This document shows, in pieces, positions 1-10,124 of a DNA stretch of 64,000 bases; the first letter of the stretch is position 1; each line of letters starts with the position of its first letter. The DNA lies in the NCBI GenBank assembly GCA_032716605.1, contig CM064480.1:26650129-26714128 (forward strand). The letters run 5' to 3'. The translations under genes and the position numbers were made by a program. Source of the stretch: Paralithodes platypus. Its lineage: Eukaryota; Arthropoda; Malacostraca; Decapoda; Lithodidae. Below the pieces are notes generated by a model. That model saw only the letters and a list, made by a program, of their open reading frames with translations, did no database searches and was not told the origin of the DNA.

Positions 1-417
1 CTGTGGGGTGGAAGTGGAGTGGTTGCATTGAGGCAGTTGGACAAAATTCAAAATAAAGCTATTAGATTAATCAATAACCCTGCAATCACACAGGACCTTC
101 CTACATTAGCCATACGAAGAAACGTTGCATCCCTTGCATTATTCTACAGATATTTTCACAGCAATTGTTCCGAGGAACTTGCTTCAATTGTGCCGCCTCT
201 CCACATCTTTCCCCGTAGAACTAGGGCAGCTGAGAGCGCCCATGAATTTACACTTTCTCCTCCACAATGCAGAACTTCTGCTTATCAGAATTCATTTATC
301 CCCAGAGCTACTACTCTTTGGAATTCACTTCCCTCGAATTGCTTTCCACAAACTTACAATCAACAAATGTTTAAATCCAGTTGTTACAAACATTTTATGA
401 ATGGAGGATGCCTTTAG
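1..417 (+). CDS. C-terminal part of LINE reverse-transcriptase polyprotein (partial)
   Basis: The frame is open from the first base of the window and stops at 417, giving 138 codons of the region downstream of the RT domain. Its start matches the end of the longer copy at 40445-41568, where a YADD-bearing RT precedes the same residues. The C-terminus has the pattern typical of the end of LINE ORF2 proteins, with a conserved TTLWNSLP-like segment. The protein would reverse transcribe the element RNA at a nicked target. Unlike the 41-kb copy, this one lacks the single-base deletion near position 86, so the frame is intact here. Only the 3' part is visible, so completeness upstream is unknown. 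Confidence 0.8.
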   Translation: MWGGSGVVALRQLDKIQNKAIRLINNPAITQDLPTLAIRRNVASLALFYRYFHSNCSEELASIVPPLHIFPRRTRAAESAHEFTLSPPQCRTSAYQNSFIPRATTLWNSLPSNCFPQTYNQQMFKSSCYKHFMNGGCL

Positions 418-495
418 GCACATGGACCTTTTTGTTTTATCTGTGTTTTTCCTTCCTCCGTTCATTGTCTCTTAAAAAAAAAAAAAAAAAAAAAA
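1..495 (+). mobile_element. LINE-1a: 3' end of a CR1/Jockey-like non-LTR retrotransposon
   Basis: The segment ends in a 22-nt poly(A) run (474-495) and is practically identical to 41153-41647, apart from one indel and the A-tract length. Right after the poly(A), the sequence is the 3' region of DIRS-A, so this LINE inserted into DIRS-A. The rest of the element lies left of the window. The exact LINE clade cannot be fixed from this part alone. Confidence 0.85.
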
Positions 496-904
496 TGTGC
501 ACATATAAACCCCATTAAACTAGTGGATATATTCCTAAAAATATACCCAAACATAAAATGAACTCTTGTACTTTCGCAGAAGTACTGAACTCTTGTACTT
601 ATGGAGAAGTACAATCAAAAATAAAATTCGCAGTCGCAACTACTGAGATTTTCTTAAAATTATATTGCTTCACAGCCAAAACTACTTACAACAAGAATTG
701 TTGTTTTACTACTATTGTACTTTAGCACAATTTCCTGTAATGAATACTACAGAGAAATTTTATATCACAACACCTACATACAGTATCACAGCTCGTATGC
801 TCCGTACACATACTCCGGCGGGGTCTAGGGTGTCCTATGTTACACTGACTGCAGCCCCCCCCCCCTCTTTTCTTAATCTAAACAATAAGTGACTTAGAGG
901 CCAC
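496..904 (-). other. DIRS-A 3' noncoding region
   Basis: This segment lies downstream of the recombinase stop and has no long ORF. It matches DIRS-B 9300-9477 plus 10708-10820 and, reversed, DIRS-C 26301-26720. A homopolymer C tract (about 853-862) sits just after the recombinase gene; the same tract is found in the other DIRS copies, including divergent DIRS-D. Near-tandem motifs around 560-610 contain repeated CTTGTACTT. Confidence 0.7.
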
Positions 905-2274
905 CTAGACCCTCTGCCTTAAAGCTATACATGGCATGGAAGGTCTGTCTAGAGCTACTGAAAGGTATCGAGTCAAAAACGTATGATTAGAGGACCATAG
1001 GTGCGTGGACGCTATGTCCTCAACAGAAAAATTCTTAAGAAAACGCAAAGAGGCCGCCCATTTGCGTAAATCGTGGGCTCTTCCCACGACGCCGGGATTA
1101 CTTTCTTTAATGACTTCGACTAGGAGAGAAGCTAGTTTACGTTTCATTAAGCGTTTGCCCGTACTTGCTACCCATAAAGCACCCTGTTGATTCAGAGGTG
1201 CTACTCTCAAATATTTGGTTAGAGCTTGCACTGGACATAATTATGGTGCACTTTTCCCCTTTTCAACGCCGGCATCGTGAACTCTGAAAACACGTGTTCA
1301 CTGTGTTCATTTTTGGCGATGAACCCCGGGGAAGGTGCAAAGTGAATACACTCATTGAGCCTACCAAACCTTATGCAATTAGGTGTGTTGCTCATCGCCG
1401 CCAGCTCAGATACCCTGTTCCCGGTAGCCAAAGCCATAAGGAATACTGCCCTTTTTAAAAGTAAGTCAAAATCTGCAGTATTTTGGTACAGACGGGAATG
1501 AAGTAAAGACAACGCCTTGTCCAGAGACCAGGTAGGCATGAGCTGACGGGGAGGTGGGCGGAGTTTAAAACGCTCTCATGAAACCTGTTTCCTCCGCTAG
1601 TGGTATGGTTAGACCTGTAAGGTCAAAGAATGGCATCCTAATCGCTGTTAAGTGATTTTTTAACGTTACTACAGATAGACGTTTCTGCTCGAACAGATAG
1701 TTTAAATAATGAAAAACCAAAGCCACCGAAGGTACGTTTGTTCTGTTCTAAGTATCCAAGAAGTAAAGGACTGCCAGTGCGATTGATACTGTCTCTTTGT
1801 AGATTGGGTATATTGATTCATGAATTTATCGGTCACGTTTCTACCATACGGTGTTAGCCACTTGGCCTCCTGAATGTCCATAATGCAAAAGTCAGCGAGG
1901 TCTCTAGGTTGCCAATCGTGTCTAAGTGGAAATACCCGACCGGGAGCGACACCGGGTTCGGGCACCACATTTTCAATTGCTGGTACCACAACTGCGCCGG
2001 CCACAGGGGCGCGATTAACGAGACTACGCCCCGATAATCCTGTAGTTTGTTTACTACGTGGCACATTAGAGAAGCGTCTGGTGGTGGAAACAGATAAACG
2101 GAACTCCACCTGTTCCAAGCCGCCACCAGTGCGTCGGGTCCTCCCGCCGGCGTTATTGTCCGGCGGGTGAGGTACAGCGGGAGTTTGTGAGTCTCCTCGG
2201 ACGCAAACAGATCCACTTGTGGACGGTAAGGCTCCGCAATCATTTGGTCGAAAATGTTTTGCTTGAGCGCCCAT
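905..2274 (-). pseudogene. Tyrosine recombinase (DIRS-type), frameshifted copy
   Basis: The intact homologue is DIRS-B 10821-12194 (457 aa). Here the product is split over three frames: N-terminal part 1702-2274, middle 1219-1539 and C-terminal 905-1231. The pieces keep the catalytic signatures: Arg in GNRVSEL, the HDLR box and the Tyr in FLTRYLSV. Indels near 1725 and 1225 account for the breaks. The enzyme would integrate the circular DNA form of the element by site-specific recombination. The 5' end overlaps the RT ORF in another frame, as is usual for DIRS elements. Confidence 0.85.
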
Positions 2275-3740
2275 TCTACTGTTGTGCTCTGTCTCCGAGA
2301 CAGAGCGTCTGCCCAGACGTTTGCTACGCCTGGGAGATAAGATGCGTGAAGATGAATGTTCAGCTTGTCGGCTAGAACAAAAATCTTTTCTGACACGTTT
2401 AGCAACCTCCGAGATCTCGTTGACCCTTGTTTCTGAATGCAGTGAACCGCATTCAGATTATCCATCCTGAAGGCCACCGATTTGTCCCGTAAAGTAGAGC
2501 CGTGAGCCTGAAGGAAATACAAGGGGACTAGTATCTCTTTGAAATTGATGTGGGAGGTTTCTGAATGGGACCAAAGCCCTTGACCCTGATGCCCGTGGTT
2601 TGACTGAAAGCCCCAACCTATCGTTCCTGACGCATCCGTGTCTACCCATACCGTCGGCGGAGGAGAGGTCCATGACATGACCGAGTGCAATGTTTCCCTC
2701 TTCGCCCAGACCGCTAGTAAGCTGTGTATTAATTTTGGGATGGGCCATAATGTTTCCGCCGGCAATAGTGGAAAAACTTTGTTGCCCTCCAATATTAAAC
2801 GTTTGACTTTCAACCGGCCCAACTTTACAGTTAGTTGAATCCAGTTGAGAGAGCCGACCAGAGATTCCCAGACTCTCCGTGTCGTAGTCAGACTGTGAAG
2901 AAACATAAACAGTTTCTTGCGAAACTTGTTCCGATTGTCCACACTCTGACTCAGAGTGAGAGCAGCTGTGTCCCAGACCAGCCCTATCCACTGGACCACT
3001 CGTGAGGGAACAAGGTTTGACTTTACCGGGTTTACCTTGAATCCTAGAGATTTTACATGATTTAATGTTATGTTGACATGATTGATGCATAACTGTTCCA
3101 TCTCTGCCACCACCAGCCAGTCGTCTAGATACCACAAAATCCTGATCCCTTGTTCTAACAAGGGCATCAGGGCTTGCCGGACTAATTTCGTGAATAAGCG
3201 AGGTGCTAGGTTCAATCCGAACGGCATCCTCTGAAAGACATAAGTCTGATGCATTATTCGTAAGGCCAGAAATCGTTGAAACCGTTTGTTTACCGAGACG
3301 TGCCAATACGCGTCTGTCAGGTCTAAAGAACACATCCACCCTACCGGCGGAAGTGTTAGCCTGATTGGATTCACTGTCAGCATCCGGAAGGAAACGTTGT
3401 GAATGTGGAGTTTCAGATAAGACAGGTCTATGACCGGCCTCATCTGAACACTGTCTCTTTTGGGCACTAGAAAAAGTTTGGACGTAAATACTGGGTAATT
3501 TTGAGGGACCGGGATGACGACATTCTCGGCGATCATCTCTTGGATCAGTGACTCCACCTCTAATGAATTTTTTTTTGCCTTTGTCGGCTGACGTAAGCGA
3601 GGTCGCCGGAGCCACTGCCAGGTGATGCCTTTGCGTGCTACCATCCTCGCCCATGTGTTTAATGGCCATGCGCGATGACACGCCCGGAATGACCCAGTTA
3701 GCAGACAAGGGTTCGCCGACTGGACTACCCTCTGATCCAC
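1854..3740 (-). CDS. DIRS reverse transcriptase / RNase H / methyltransferase-like protein
   Basis: This 628-aa ORF is open. The RT domain spans about residues 60-300, with motif A near D140 (LDLTDAYWH) and the catalytic YLDD at 204-207. RNase H follows, with candidate active-site acids D367, E402, D427 and D478. Residues about 508-590 (VDLFAS ... APLWPAQLWYQQ) match the C-terminal domain of DIRS proteins that is often annotated as a Dam-like methyltransferase. The ORF begins 35 bp after the Gag stop and its 3' end overlaps the recombinase ORF in another frame. It would copy element RNA into DNA. A long frame at 2458-4077 on the same strand is a shadow of this gene. Confidence 0.9.
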   Translation of the reverse strand: MDQRVVQSANPCLLTGSFRACHRAWPLNTWARMVARKGITWQWLRRPRLRQPTKAKKNSLEVESLIQEMIAENVVIPVPQNYPVFTSKLFLVPKRDSVQMRPVIDLSYLKLHIHNVSFRMLTVNPIRLTLPPVGWMCSLDLTDAYWHVSVNKRFQRFLALRIMHQTYVFQRMPFGLNLAPRLFTKLVRQALMPLLEQGIRILWYLDDWLVVAEMEQLCINHVNITLNHVKSLGFKVNPVKSNLVPSRVVQWIGLVWDTAALTLSQSVDNRNKFRKKLFMFLHSLTTTRRVWESLVGSLNWIQLTVKLGRLKVKRLILEGNKVFPLLPAETLWPIPKLIHSLLAVWAKRETLHSVMSWTSPPPTVWVDTDASGTIGWGFQSNHGHQGQGLWSHSETSHINFKEILVPLYFLQAHGSTLRDKSVAFRMDNLNAVHCIQKQGSTRSRRLLNVSEKIFVLADKLNIHLHASYLPGVANVWADALSRRQSTTVEWALKQNIFDQMIAEPYRPQVDLFASEETHKLPLYLTRRTITPAGGPDALVAAWNRWSSVYLFPPPDASLMCHVVNKLQDYRGVVSLIAPLWPAQLWYQQLKMWCPNPVSLPVGYFHLDTIGNLETSLTFALWTFRRPSG

Positions 3741-3775
3741 CCGCCGTAAGACTGGCCCTGGGAGTGAGAGAGACC

Positions 3776-6443
3776 CTATTTTTTTGGTGGTGGTGGTGGT
3801 GTATGCTTAGATGACTGGCCGGGTTTGGCAGGAGACGGGCCCTGGCCCGGTCGTTGATACTTCTGTCCTTTATGATTACCTGAAAACTTTCCTTGCTTGT
3901 ATCTGTACTGAGCCTGACCTTGGGTGGAAGAGGATTTAGGCAGATGAAAAGGCTTTGCCCCACCAGGCCGAGATTTTGCGACTGGTTTGGGCTTGGAAAA
4001 ATTGAAAGCAGGTTTCTTAGATGGGGCAGGACTGTGCTTAAAGGCCTGAGCCATGTTGAACACTGTTCTCCACACATCCGGGGACATTAAAGAGGCAGTT
4101 AGAACAGGGGACATTACCCCTTGATTTGCAATCCTATCCGGGAGCTTCCTCACGATAGACATCCTTAGATCTTGTCTTGCCCGCACCGCCTCTAGCAAGG
4201 CTGTACGGATTTCTCCCAGTGACTGTATAGAAGTCTGGAGTAGCAAGCGTCTAGACAGTTCGATAGCCTTTCGGACTTCCGCGTCCGCGATTGCCTGAGC
4301 AGATCTTAGCATTGACTTCGCTACCTGTTGTGTGACAATATACTGGGAAAACAGTCTATATGCCTTCCCACGTAGCCTAAACTCCCGGTCTAGGTGAGCA
4401 GTGGACGGTGTAGAAAAGGGATCTTTAAGCTCGCATAGATTAATTTTAGGGGCAGCTAAAAATGCAAATAAAGCAGAGGGAACTCCGCCGGCAGAGAATA
4501 CCGGTAGAGAGAACCAAGAATGGCTTTCTTGTGGAATTTGGTGCGAAGATTTAGAGGTAAAAGTTGTTGCAAAGTTCTGAGCCTCCACTTCCCATTCCAC
4601 CCAAGGTCCCGGACCCAACTGCTCCACCTTCAAAACTGGATTTGCGGCTGTGTCTGTGAACGTCTTTAAACCTAACTCTGGTGTTAGAGCTGACAGTGCT
4701 TTTATATCATTGAAACCGTCATGCTTGGTCCAGTCCGAAAACAGTTTTGAAGCTGACGCAGGGGGTAGGGCAGGTGTAGAAGTATACACAAAATAATCAT
4801 GGTGAAAATAGTTAGGAATGGCCTTAATATTAACATCAAGTACATTTCCTAGAATATCTAAAGCACGTAACTTCCTAGATTTATTCCCTTGGATTACCCA
4901 CTCACGTGGTACCGGAAGCTCCCCCGACATAGTGGACTGTGCTACCTCTGGCTTTGCTGGGAACATTGTTACCCATGACTCATCCGGCCCGTATAAGAGG
5001 GGCATAGCTCCCTTTCTGACCGGTGCCTTGTCTAAAGGGGGAGGATTTACATCTGCTACTACTCTCACATTGGAAGTAGTCAGTGCCGCCGAAGTTGGCC
5101 TAGTAACAATAGTAGGTGATACAGGGGGAGGGTGCGGAATTTGTGTCAAAGCAATGGAAGTAGCCAGAGGTCGGACATTCGATGCTGTCGTGGAAGCTCC
5201 CAAACCAACTGTAGGAGTCTCCGGCTGCTGGCCAAAAAACTTAGTTAGTGCATTCGCTAGTAACCCATTAATTTCATCAGCTGTGACAAATTTAGCAGAG
5301 GATGAACTATGTGGCGAATCATTCCTACTCTGAGAGTCGTCTATCAATGAACCTGACTCTTGAACCTCCATCTCAGAAATGATAGAACCCTCATCCCTTT
5401 CCTCCGGCCTCTCATGAGAGGATTCCGCCGAAGCCGGGACCCCCTCATGCTGCCATGTTAAGTCCGGGATGGACGATGGGATCTCAGCGTCCCGGTGGAT
5501 TTCTGCCACTACCTGTGTTGCATGAGAAGGATGTGAGCCGTCACTCCATGGCTGGGAGTACCTCCAAACTCCCCGGTCTTGGCCGGAACTCACTTGTGAG
5601 CTAGGTACCACACCAATTACTGAGCCCTCACTCGAGCCCTCTAGAGGGTTATAACTTCTGGGAGAACTCTCTAAATCTAAAGCTGGTACATGTGAACTGG
5701 GAATAATATTTGGTGACAACCTGTCCGCCGGTATATCCCCCACCACAGTCTCTGACTCCACTCCCGACCTGTCAGATTGGACATGAGACATGTCGGGAGT
5801 AGAGGCAGAAAGCGAGGTACGAGGCTCCGGCGAACGCCGGGAGGCCTTTCGTACATGAGTATCCTTTTTTGAAGACTTGTGACTTCGCCTTGACTTTGAT
5901 TTCACACTAGGACTGTCCTTGGTCTTCTCCTCCTTGCTCTTCTTCCTCGAAGGTGAAGTAGAGTGACTATGTGTCTGCTGTCGGAGGGGAGACCTTGACC
6001 TGGACCTCGATCTTGACTTGGAAGCTGTCGCCGGGGGTGTCAGCTCTCGAGATCTCTTAGATGTGCCGGGGGAGGGAAGAAGCACTTTACCCTGCCCAGT
6101 CTCTGCCGACTTACGCACATTTACTCTACTTTTAGAAGGGGGACGTTTAAGTGGGGGATGCTGATCAATCAATCGTTCCCACAGAACTACGTTATCGCAC
6201 TGAAGTAGCATAAGTAGTTAGGAGTTGTTTGACCTCGCGCAATGCAACCGCCGCGGCCTGATTATCGTGCTGTAAGACTTTGATACTTAACTGACTACAA
6301 AAAGCACAATTCTTAGTCACCCACAAACCCCTTGACCAGTCCAAGCATTTGACGCATCTGATGCACAGTGTATGCGCAAATATAGGGATCCCTGAACAGG
6401 AGGGTGTTAAGCACAGAGCAAAAACAGGGTCTAGTTTAGCCAT
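3776..6443 (-). pseudogene. DIRS Gag, one frameshift near 6200
   Basis: The ATG at 6443 opens a short frame (to 6192) with a Cys/His-rich N-terminus (CLTPSC, CIRCVKC, CAFC) that resembles a zinc-binding segment. The rest continues in another frame, 3776-6211, about 800 codons. That part has an SR-dipeptide-rich basic region, an acidic middle, a conserved C-terminal region starting near the GPDESW motif, and a His/Pro-rich tail. DIRS-B joins the two parts in one frame across this point, so DIRS-A has lost bases near 6200. The Cys/His and SR-rich segments suggest nucleic-acid binding; the role as the particle protein is inferred from position. Confidence 0.8.
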
Positions 6444-8012
6444 GACAGAGACTGGAGAAAAGCTAACCCACCCCCGGGCTTCTCCTGGTCCTCTGTTGAC
6501 CCGCCGGAACTCCGCCCTGGAAAAAAGAAAATTTCCAGGAATTAATGCTCATAAGGTTACCCCAAAATGTTCTAACACAAGTGTTAATGAATCGCCGGGC
6601 AATGAGACGTAATACACCACTATTACCTCTTGTTACCCTGTAGGTTCATATGTAAAGATTTTAGAATATCTTTACTTGTCCAAAAGATTTAAGAATATCC
6701 TCTGACATGATATAAAGACGAGCATATCTTTATAAATGACGCAGTCTTCCCAGTGATTTTTTGTTCACCGGAAACCCATATTAAGACGCCGGCCTCCTTA
6801 TTATATCGCAGTTAAAAGGGTAAGCCTATCTTAATCTTTAGATCTGACTTCTCTCGAAGCCTTCATAGATCGCCGTAATTTGAAGGCCTCGATACCCAAT
6901 TGTATCCCTCAATTGTCTGGCCAACCCTACCGAATTGCAAATCCGTTAATCCCACCCTCCCAAGGTTCAACCGCCGGGTGTGAAATTAATTTAATGTTAA
7001 CCCCAATTGTTCCTATCCCCACTTCTTTGCAAAAGTTCGCCGGGGTGGAAAGACCAATCAAACAAAACAGCCTAGTTTTTCAATGGCATTGCAAAAACCG
7101 GGAAAAACTATAGTCAACAGGTGTCCGCATGAACACCTAGTTAAACGGGTATAGCCATCCCGCCGAAAAACACACAGTAAGCCTGAACACAGGCTCCACT
7201 ACAGAGACGCAGTTCCTGGAAAGCCCTCAAGCCACCACTCGCTGGGGGAAACTAGCCTATTTTAACCATGCATGATTAAAACTCGGCAACCAGCCGGATT
7301 TTCTCGGTGCAATCGAGAAAACCCGCCGGAAAAGGCAACCCACACAAACCAGACGCAATCTGATATACACAAATAGTCCCTGGATTAAGCCAAAACACAA
7401 CTAATCCAGGACACACATGACACAGTAGTACATATTTATACAATAAATCAATACACTTGTACATGTAAAAAGCTACGAGAGGCTGGATAGGCCTAAGCAG
7501 ACGGAAATATCACTTAATCACGTCGTAATATAAACAAAAAGCACTGTATCATATCACAACAGGAACAGCCTCCATCACCACACCGTAGAAAAAATCCCGG
7601 AGAGGGATGCACTGACTCGGGACCTAGAAAAAACTTCACTAAGTGAAGAAAAATACGCTAGGAACGTCAGTAAACAAACAAATAAGGCAACTTCATCAGA
7701 AAGATAAAAAGAAGCCTGATAACGCGTAGTTAAACCCAACTAAATAACTAGGCTAGTTAGCTGCGAAAAACGTATCACGCGTCCACCACGGGACCACGAG
7801 GGTACACCCGAAATAGGTGTCCCAAACACACGACCCAAATACACTGAACTGCGGGAAACCCGCCCCTGACACTCCTGCTACGCATATCCTAACCTTACTC
7901 GATACATCCCAGAGTAAACAAATGAGAAAAAACTCACGGGACGCAGCAAATGCGGAATCAGTGGAGCGTGGGGAGACACGTCAGGGCAGGTTGAGCGCAG
8001 AGCAGAGAAGAA
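6444..8012 (-). other. DIRS-A 5' leader
   Basis: This is about 1.57 kb between the 5' ITR and gag without a credible ORF. It aligns with the leaders of DIRS-B (16406-19729, minus its LINE) and DIRS-C (21140-22933). It contains repeated CCGGCG/CGCCGG hexamers at about 6593, 6787, 6972, 7038 and 7324. Just upstream of the gag ATG, the minus strand has a T-rich tract followed by CAG (about 6530), which resembles a 3' splice site. Confidence 0.65.
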
Positions 8013-8307
8013 GGAAGTATGACGCCTGAAGTCAGCGTCTGGTCAAATATCCACACAAGTACATCCACGAGTATATGGAAAGCTTATGATTAGTTATTCT
8101 TATTTTCTTTTAATTTATTATTTGTTACGAAGTTTTTTCGTAGTCAGAACCCAATTTCATAATGACAGAACCATGAGTGAGGTTGCGTGCGCACCTCAAA
8201 TTTTTTATGCTCTGCGCGGTAGATTCAAACTACGGTAAATGAGCGTTTGAAGAGGAGGCCTTATGTAATAGGCATAATCGTCAATGATGGAGGGGCCACT
8301 AATAAAT
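8013..8307 (-). repeat. DIRS-A 5' inverted terminal repeat
   Basis: About 295 bp are an imperfect reverse complement of 8527-8835 and are repeated at 19730-20039, 20829-21139 and 27181-27490. The outer end has the minus-strand sequence TTTATTAGTGGCCCC followed by TCCATCATTGACGA. This end sequence reappears inside the internal complementary regions of DIRS-B, -C and -D, which marks it as the true left terminus. Confidence 0.85.
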
Positions 8308-8487
8308 TAATCCTGTATAAAATCAGGGCATAACAATTATCACTAGAACAATACACTATACCATGTAGGAAGTCTTCTGGAGAAATAGGGCAAATTTAGA
8401 AAAAAAAAAAATGCAAGATAAACTAAAGCACAAATGTATGTTAGAATAGCATTGACAAATCGCTAGATAGTCACCAGACACTAAAAT
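8308..8487. other. Spacer between DIRS-A and DIRS-B
   Basis: About 180 bp separate the 5' end of DIRS-A from the 3' end of DIRS-B. It has a run of 12 A (about 8400-8411) and no ORF or repeat that I recognise. It may be pre-insertion sequence, the only non-DIRS DNA between the two head-to-tail copies. Confidence 0.5.
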
Positions 8488-8835
8488 ATAGGTTTGACTC
8501 CTGCAAGGAGATAAAGAAAACCTAATATTTAGTAGTGGCCCCGTAATCATTGACGAACATGCCTATTACATAAGGCACCCTCTTCAAACACTCATCCGCC
8601 GTAGTTTTGAATCTACCGCGCAGAGCATACAAAATTTGAGGAGCCTTCATCATGAGCGCACGCAACCTCACTCATGGTTCAGTCATTATGAAATTGGGTT
8701 CTCACTATGAAAAAACTTCGTAACAAATAAAAAACAAAATGAAAATAAGAATAACTATTCATAAGCTTTCCATATACTCGTGGATGTACTTGTGTGGATC
8801 TTTGACCAGACGCTGACTCAGGCGTCATTCTTCCT
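8488..8835 (-). repeat. DIRS-B 3' inverted terminal repeat with terminal hairpin
   Basis: Positions 8527-8835 are the reverse complement of the DIRS 5' ITR. The outermost part, 8488-8526, is not in the 5' ITR and can fold on itself: AGGTTT near one side pairs with AAACCT near the other, with an inner CTCC/GGAG stem. The same terminal extension ends DIRS-C (to 27530). Confidence 0.8.
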
Positions 8836-8910
8836 TCACTGACATATCAAGTATACCAAAATCCTTAATACATCAACGAATGGGAAGGGGATGGTCGGGA
8901 GGGCCCCAGT

Positions 8911-9010
8911 CGTCAATGATTACGGGGCCACTACTAAATATTAGGTTTTCTTTATCTCCTTGCAGGAGTCAAACCTATAATTTATTAGTGGCCCCTCCAT
9001 CATTGACGAT
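8911..9010 (-). repeat. DIRS-B internal complementary region
   Basis: This 100-bp segment fuses the outermost sequence of the 3' end (ATTACGGGGCC ... TCAAACCTAT) directly to that of the 5' end (AATTTATTAGTGGCCCC ... CATTGACGA). That is the defining layout of the DIRS internal complementary region, which is known to template circle closure by pairing with both ends. It is bounded on both sides by ATCATTGACGA-type sequence. Confidence 0.85.
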
Positions 9011-9477
9011 TATGCCTGATATCTAAGACTGGAGGGGGACATTCGTTATCATATCATAACTCTAGCAAAGGCAGATAATCAAACAACCACATAGTATTCT
9101 TACTTTGTAAAAGATATATATTTGGTGCATAAACTTTATACAGCACAACTATACAAAAAGGGGTACAAGCAGGAGCGTGCTTCAAAGAAGCCTGCTTGAT
9201 AAAAAAGGGTGTTAACTCTGAGATTCTGAGAACAGATCCGCCAGTTAACAAGGCACCCCACTTAAATTAAGTGGTGAAAAATAAAACTTATAAGTTTACA
9301 TGTGCACATATAAACCCCATAAAATTAGTGGATATACTTTGCAAAATATAACCAATGCTTAATTAGATTGCTTCTCAGCCCAAAAACCAGCTTACAACTA
9401 CACTGTTGTTTGTACTAAAATTGTACTAGCACAATTTCCTGTAATGAATAGTACAGAGAAATTTAAATATCACAATA
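9011..9477 (-). other. DIRS-B 3' noncoding region (proximal part; continues at 10708-10820)
   Basis: This is noncoding sequence between the recombinase stop and the internal complementary region, conserved in DIRS-C (about 26420-27000 reversed). It includes a conserved inverted pair around 9170-9200 (AGCAGGAGCGTGCTTC and GAAGCCTGCTT). It is interrupted by the insertion at 9478-10707. The conserved C tract is at about 10770-10782. Confidence 0.65.
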
Positions 9478-9984
9478 CCCATCAACCCCGAAAGGAGTTG
9501 AAATAGGGGAGCTATCCCCCCGCCAAAGGCGGCTTTCTAGGGCCTTTCCTAGCTGATGCTGAGAGGATTGGGTTCTAGTCATGTGGTGATGGGCTGGTCT
9601 ATCCGAGTGAGAACTGAGCGATCTCTGCCATACCCATAGCTTACTCTGACTGTTTCTTTTACTTATATATCTTCTAGATCTCAAGTGGCGGCGTCTTTTC
9701 CGTGGATTGACCTCCCTACTGCCAACCTAGAAGTTGGCAGATTGGGAGCCAAAGCGTCACATTTTTCCCTTACCCCTCAACTTTCCCTTCATAATTGCTG
9801 AGGGGCACAGGGCCTTGGGTGGGGCTTTGGTTTCCCGGGCGTTTCCGCACCCTCCTCAGCTCCCTGCCTTGGAGTGGCTTCGGTCACCCGGGCTTTATTA
9901 GTGGTAAGCAGGGAGGATTTTGTGGGGGCGCTCGTTTATGGCCTTGCTCGAGACCTTGGGGCTGTTCGGCCAGACAGCCTGGGG

Positions 9985-10010
9985 AACAACAACAACAACA
10001 ACAACAACAA
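9985..10010 (+). repeat. (AAC)n microsatellite
   Basis: An uninterrupted AAC/CAA run of about 26 bp lies directly upstream of the SINE head. It may be the tail of a separate element that forms the left half of the insertion. Confidence 0.9.
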
Positions 10011-10054
10011 GCGGCTCGCTTGGTGTAGTGACTAGCGTCTCGGACTTCCACCCA

Positions 10055-10124
10055 GCCCGTAGCCTAGTAGGTAGAGCTCTCGTCTCACACACGAGGGGTC
10101 GGGGGTTCAATCCCCGGCCGGGCG
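10055..10124 (+). ncRNA. tRNA-like SINE head (Val-CAC-like cloverleaf)
   Basis: The segment folds as a near-complete tRNA: acceptor pairing GCCCG (10055-10059) with CGGGC (10119-10123), an anticodon stem CTCGT/ACGAG around a 7-nt loop CTCACAC (10084-10090) with anticodon CAC, and a B-box GGTTCAATCCC (10104-10114). An A-box-like TAGCCTAGTAGG is at 10060-10071. It is followed by a SINE body rather than a terminator, so it is read as the internal pol III promoter of a SINE and not a functional tRNA gene. Confidence 0.65.

Larger units (their letters stand above)
496..8307 (-). mobile_element. DIRS-A: DIRS-like tyrosine-recombinase retrotransposon, 3' end cut off by LINE-1a
   Basis: On the minus strand the order is 5' inverted terminal repeat (8013-8307), long leader, Gag, RT/RNase H/methyltransferase-like ORF and an overlapping tyrosine recombinase, as in DIRS-1-type elements. 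No integrase or LTR is present. DIRS-B (8488-20039) is a second copy of the same family in the same orientation. The 3' ITR and internal complementary region lie beyond the LINE insertion, left of the window. Gag and recombinase carry frameshifts; the RT ORF is open. Confidence 0.9.

Noticed and set aside
2458..4077. Long minus-strand frame of 539 codons
   Set aside because: It overlaps the DIRS-A RT gene in another frame, has no domain, and its composition is that of an out-of-frame reading of RT. Treated as a shadow.
9795..10028. Plus-strand frame ending in a poly-Gln run
   Set aside because: The Gln run comes from the (AAC)n microsatellite and the rest has no protein-like similarity; it lies within an insertion.
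10055..10124. A functional tRNA-Val gene
   Set aside because: The cloverleaf continues into a SINE body and (ATT)n tail with no T-run terminator after the acceptor stem, so a SINE promoter is more likely.
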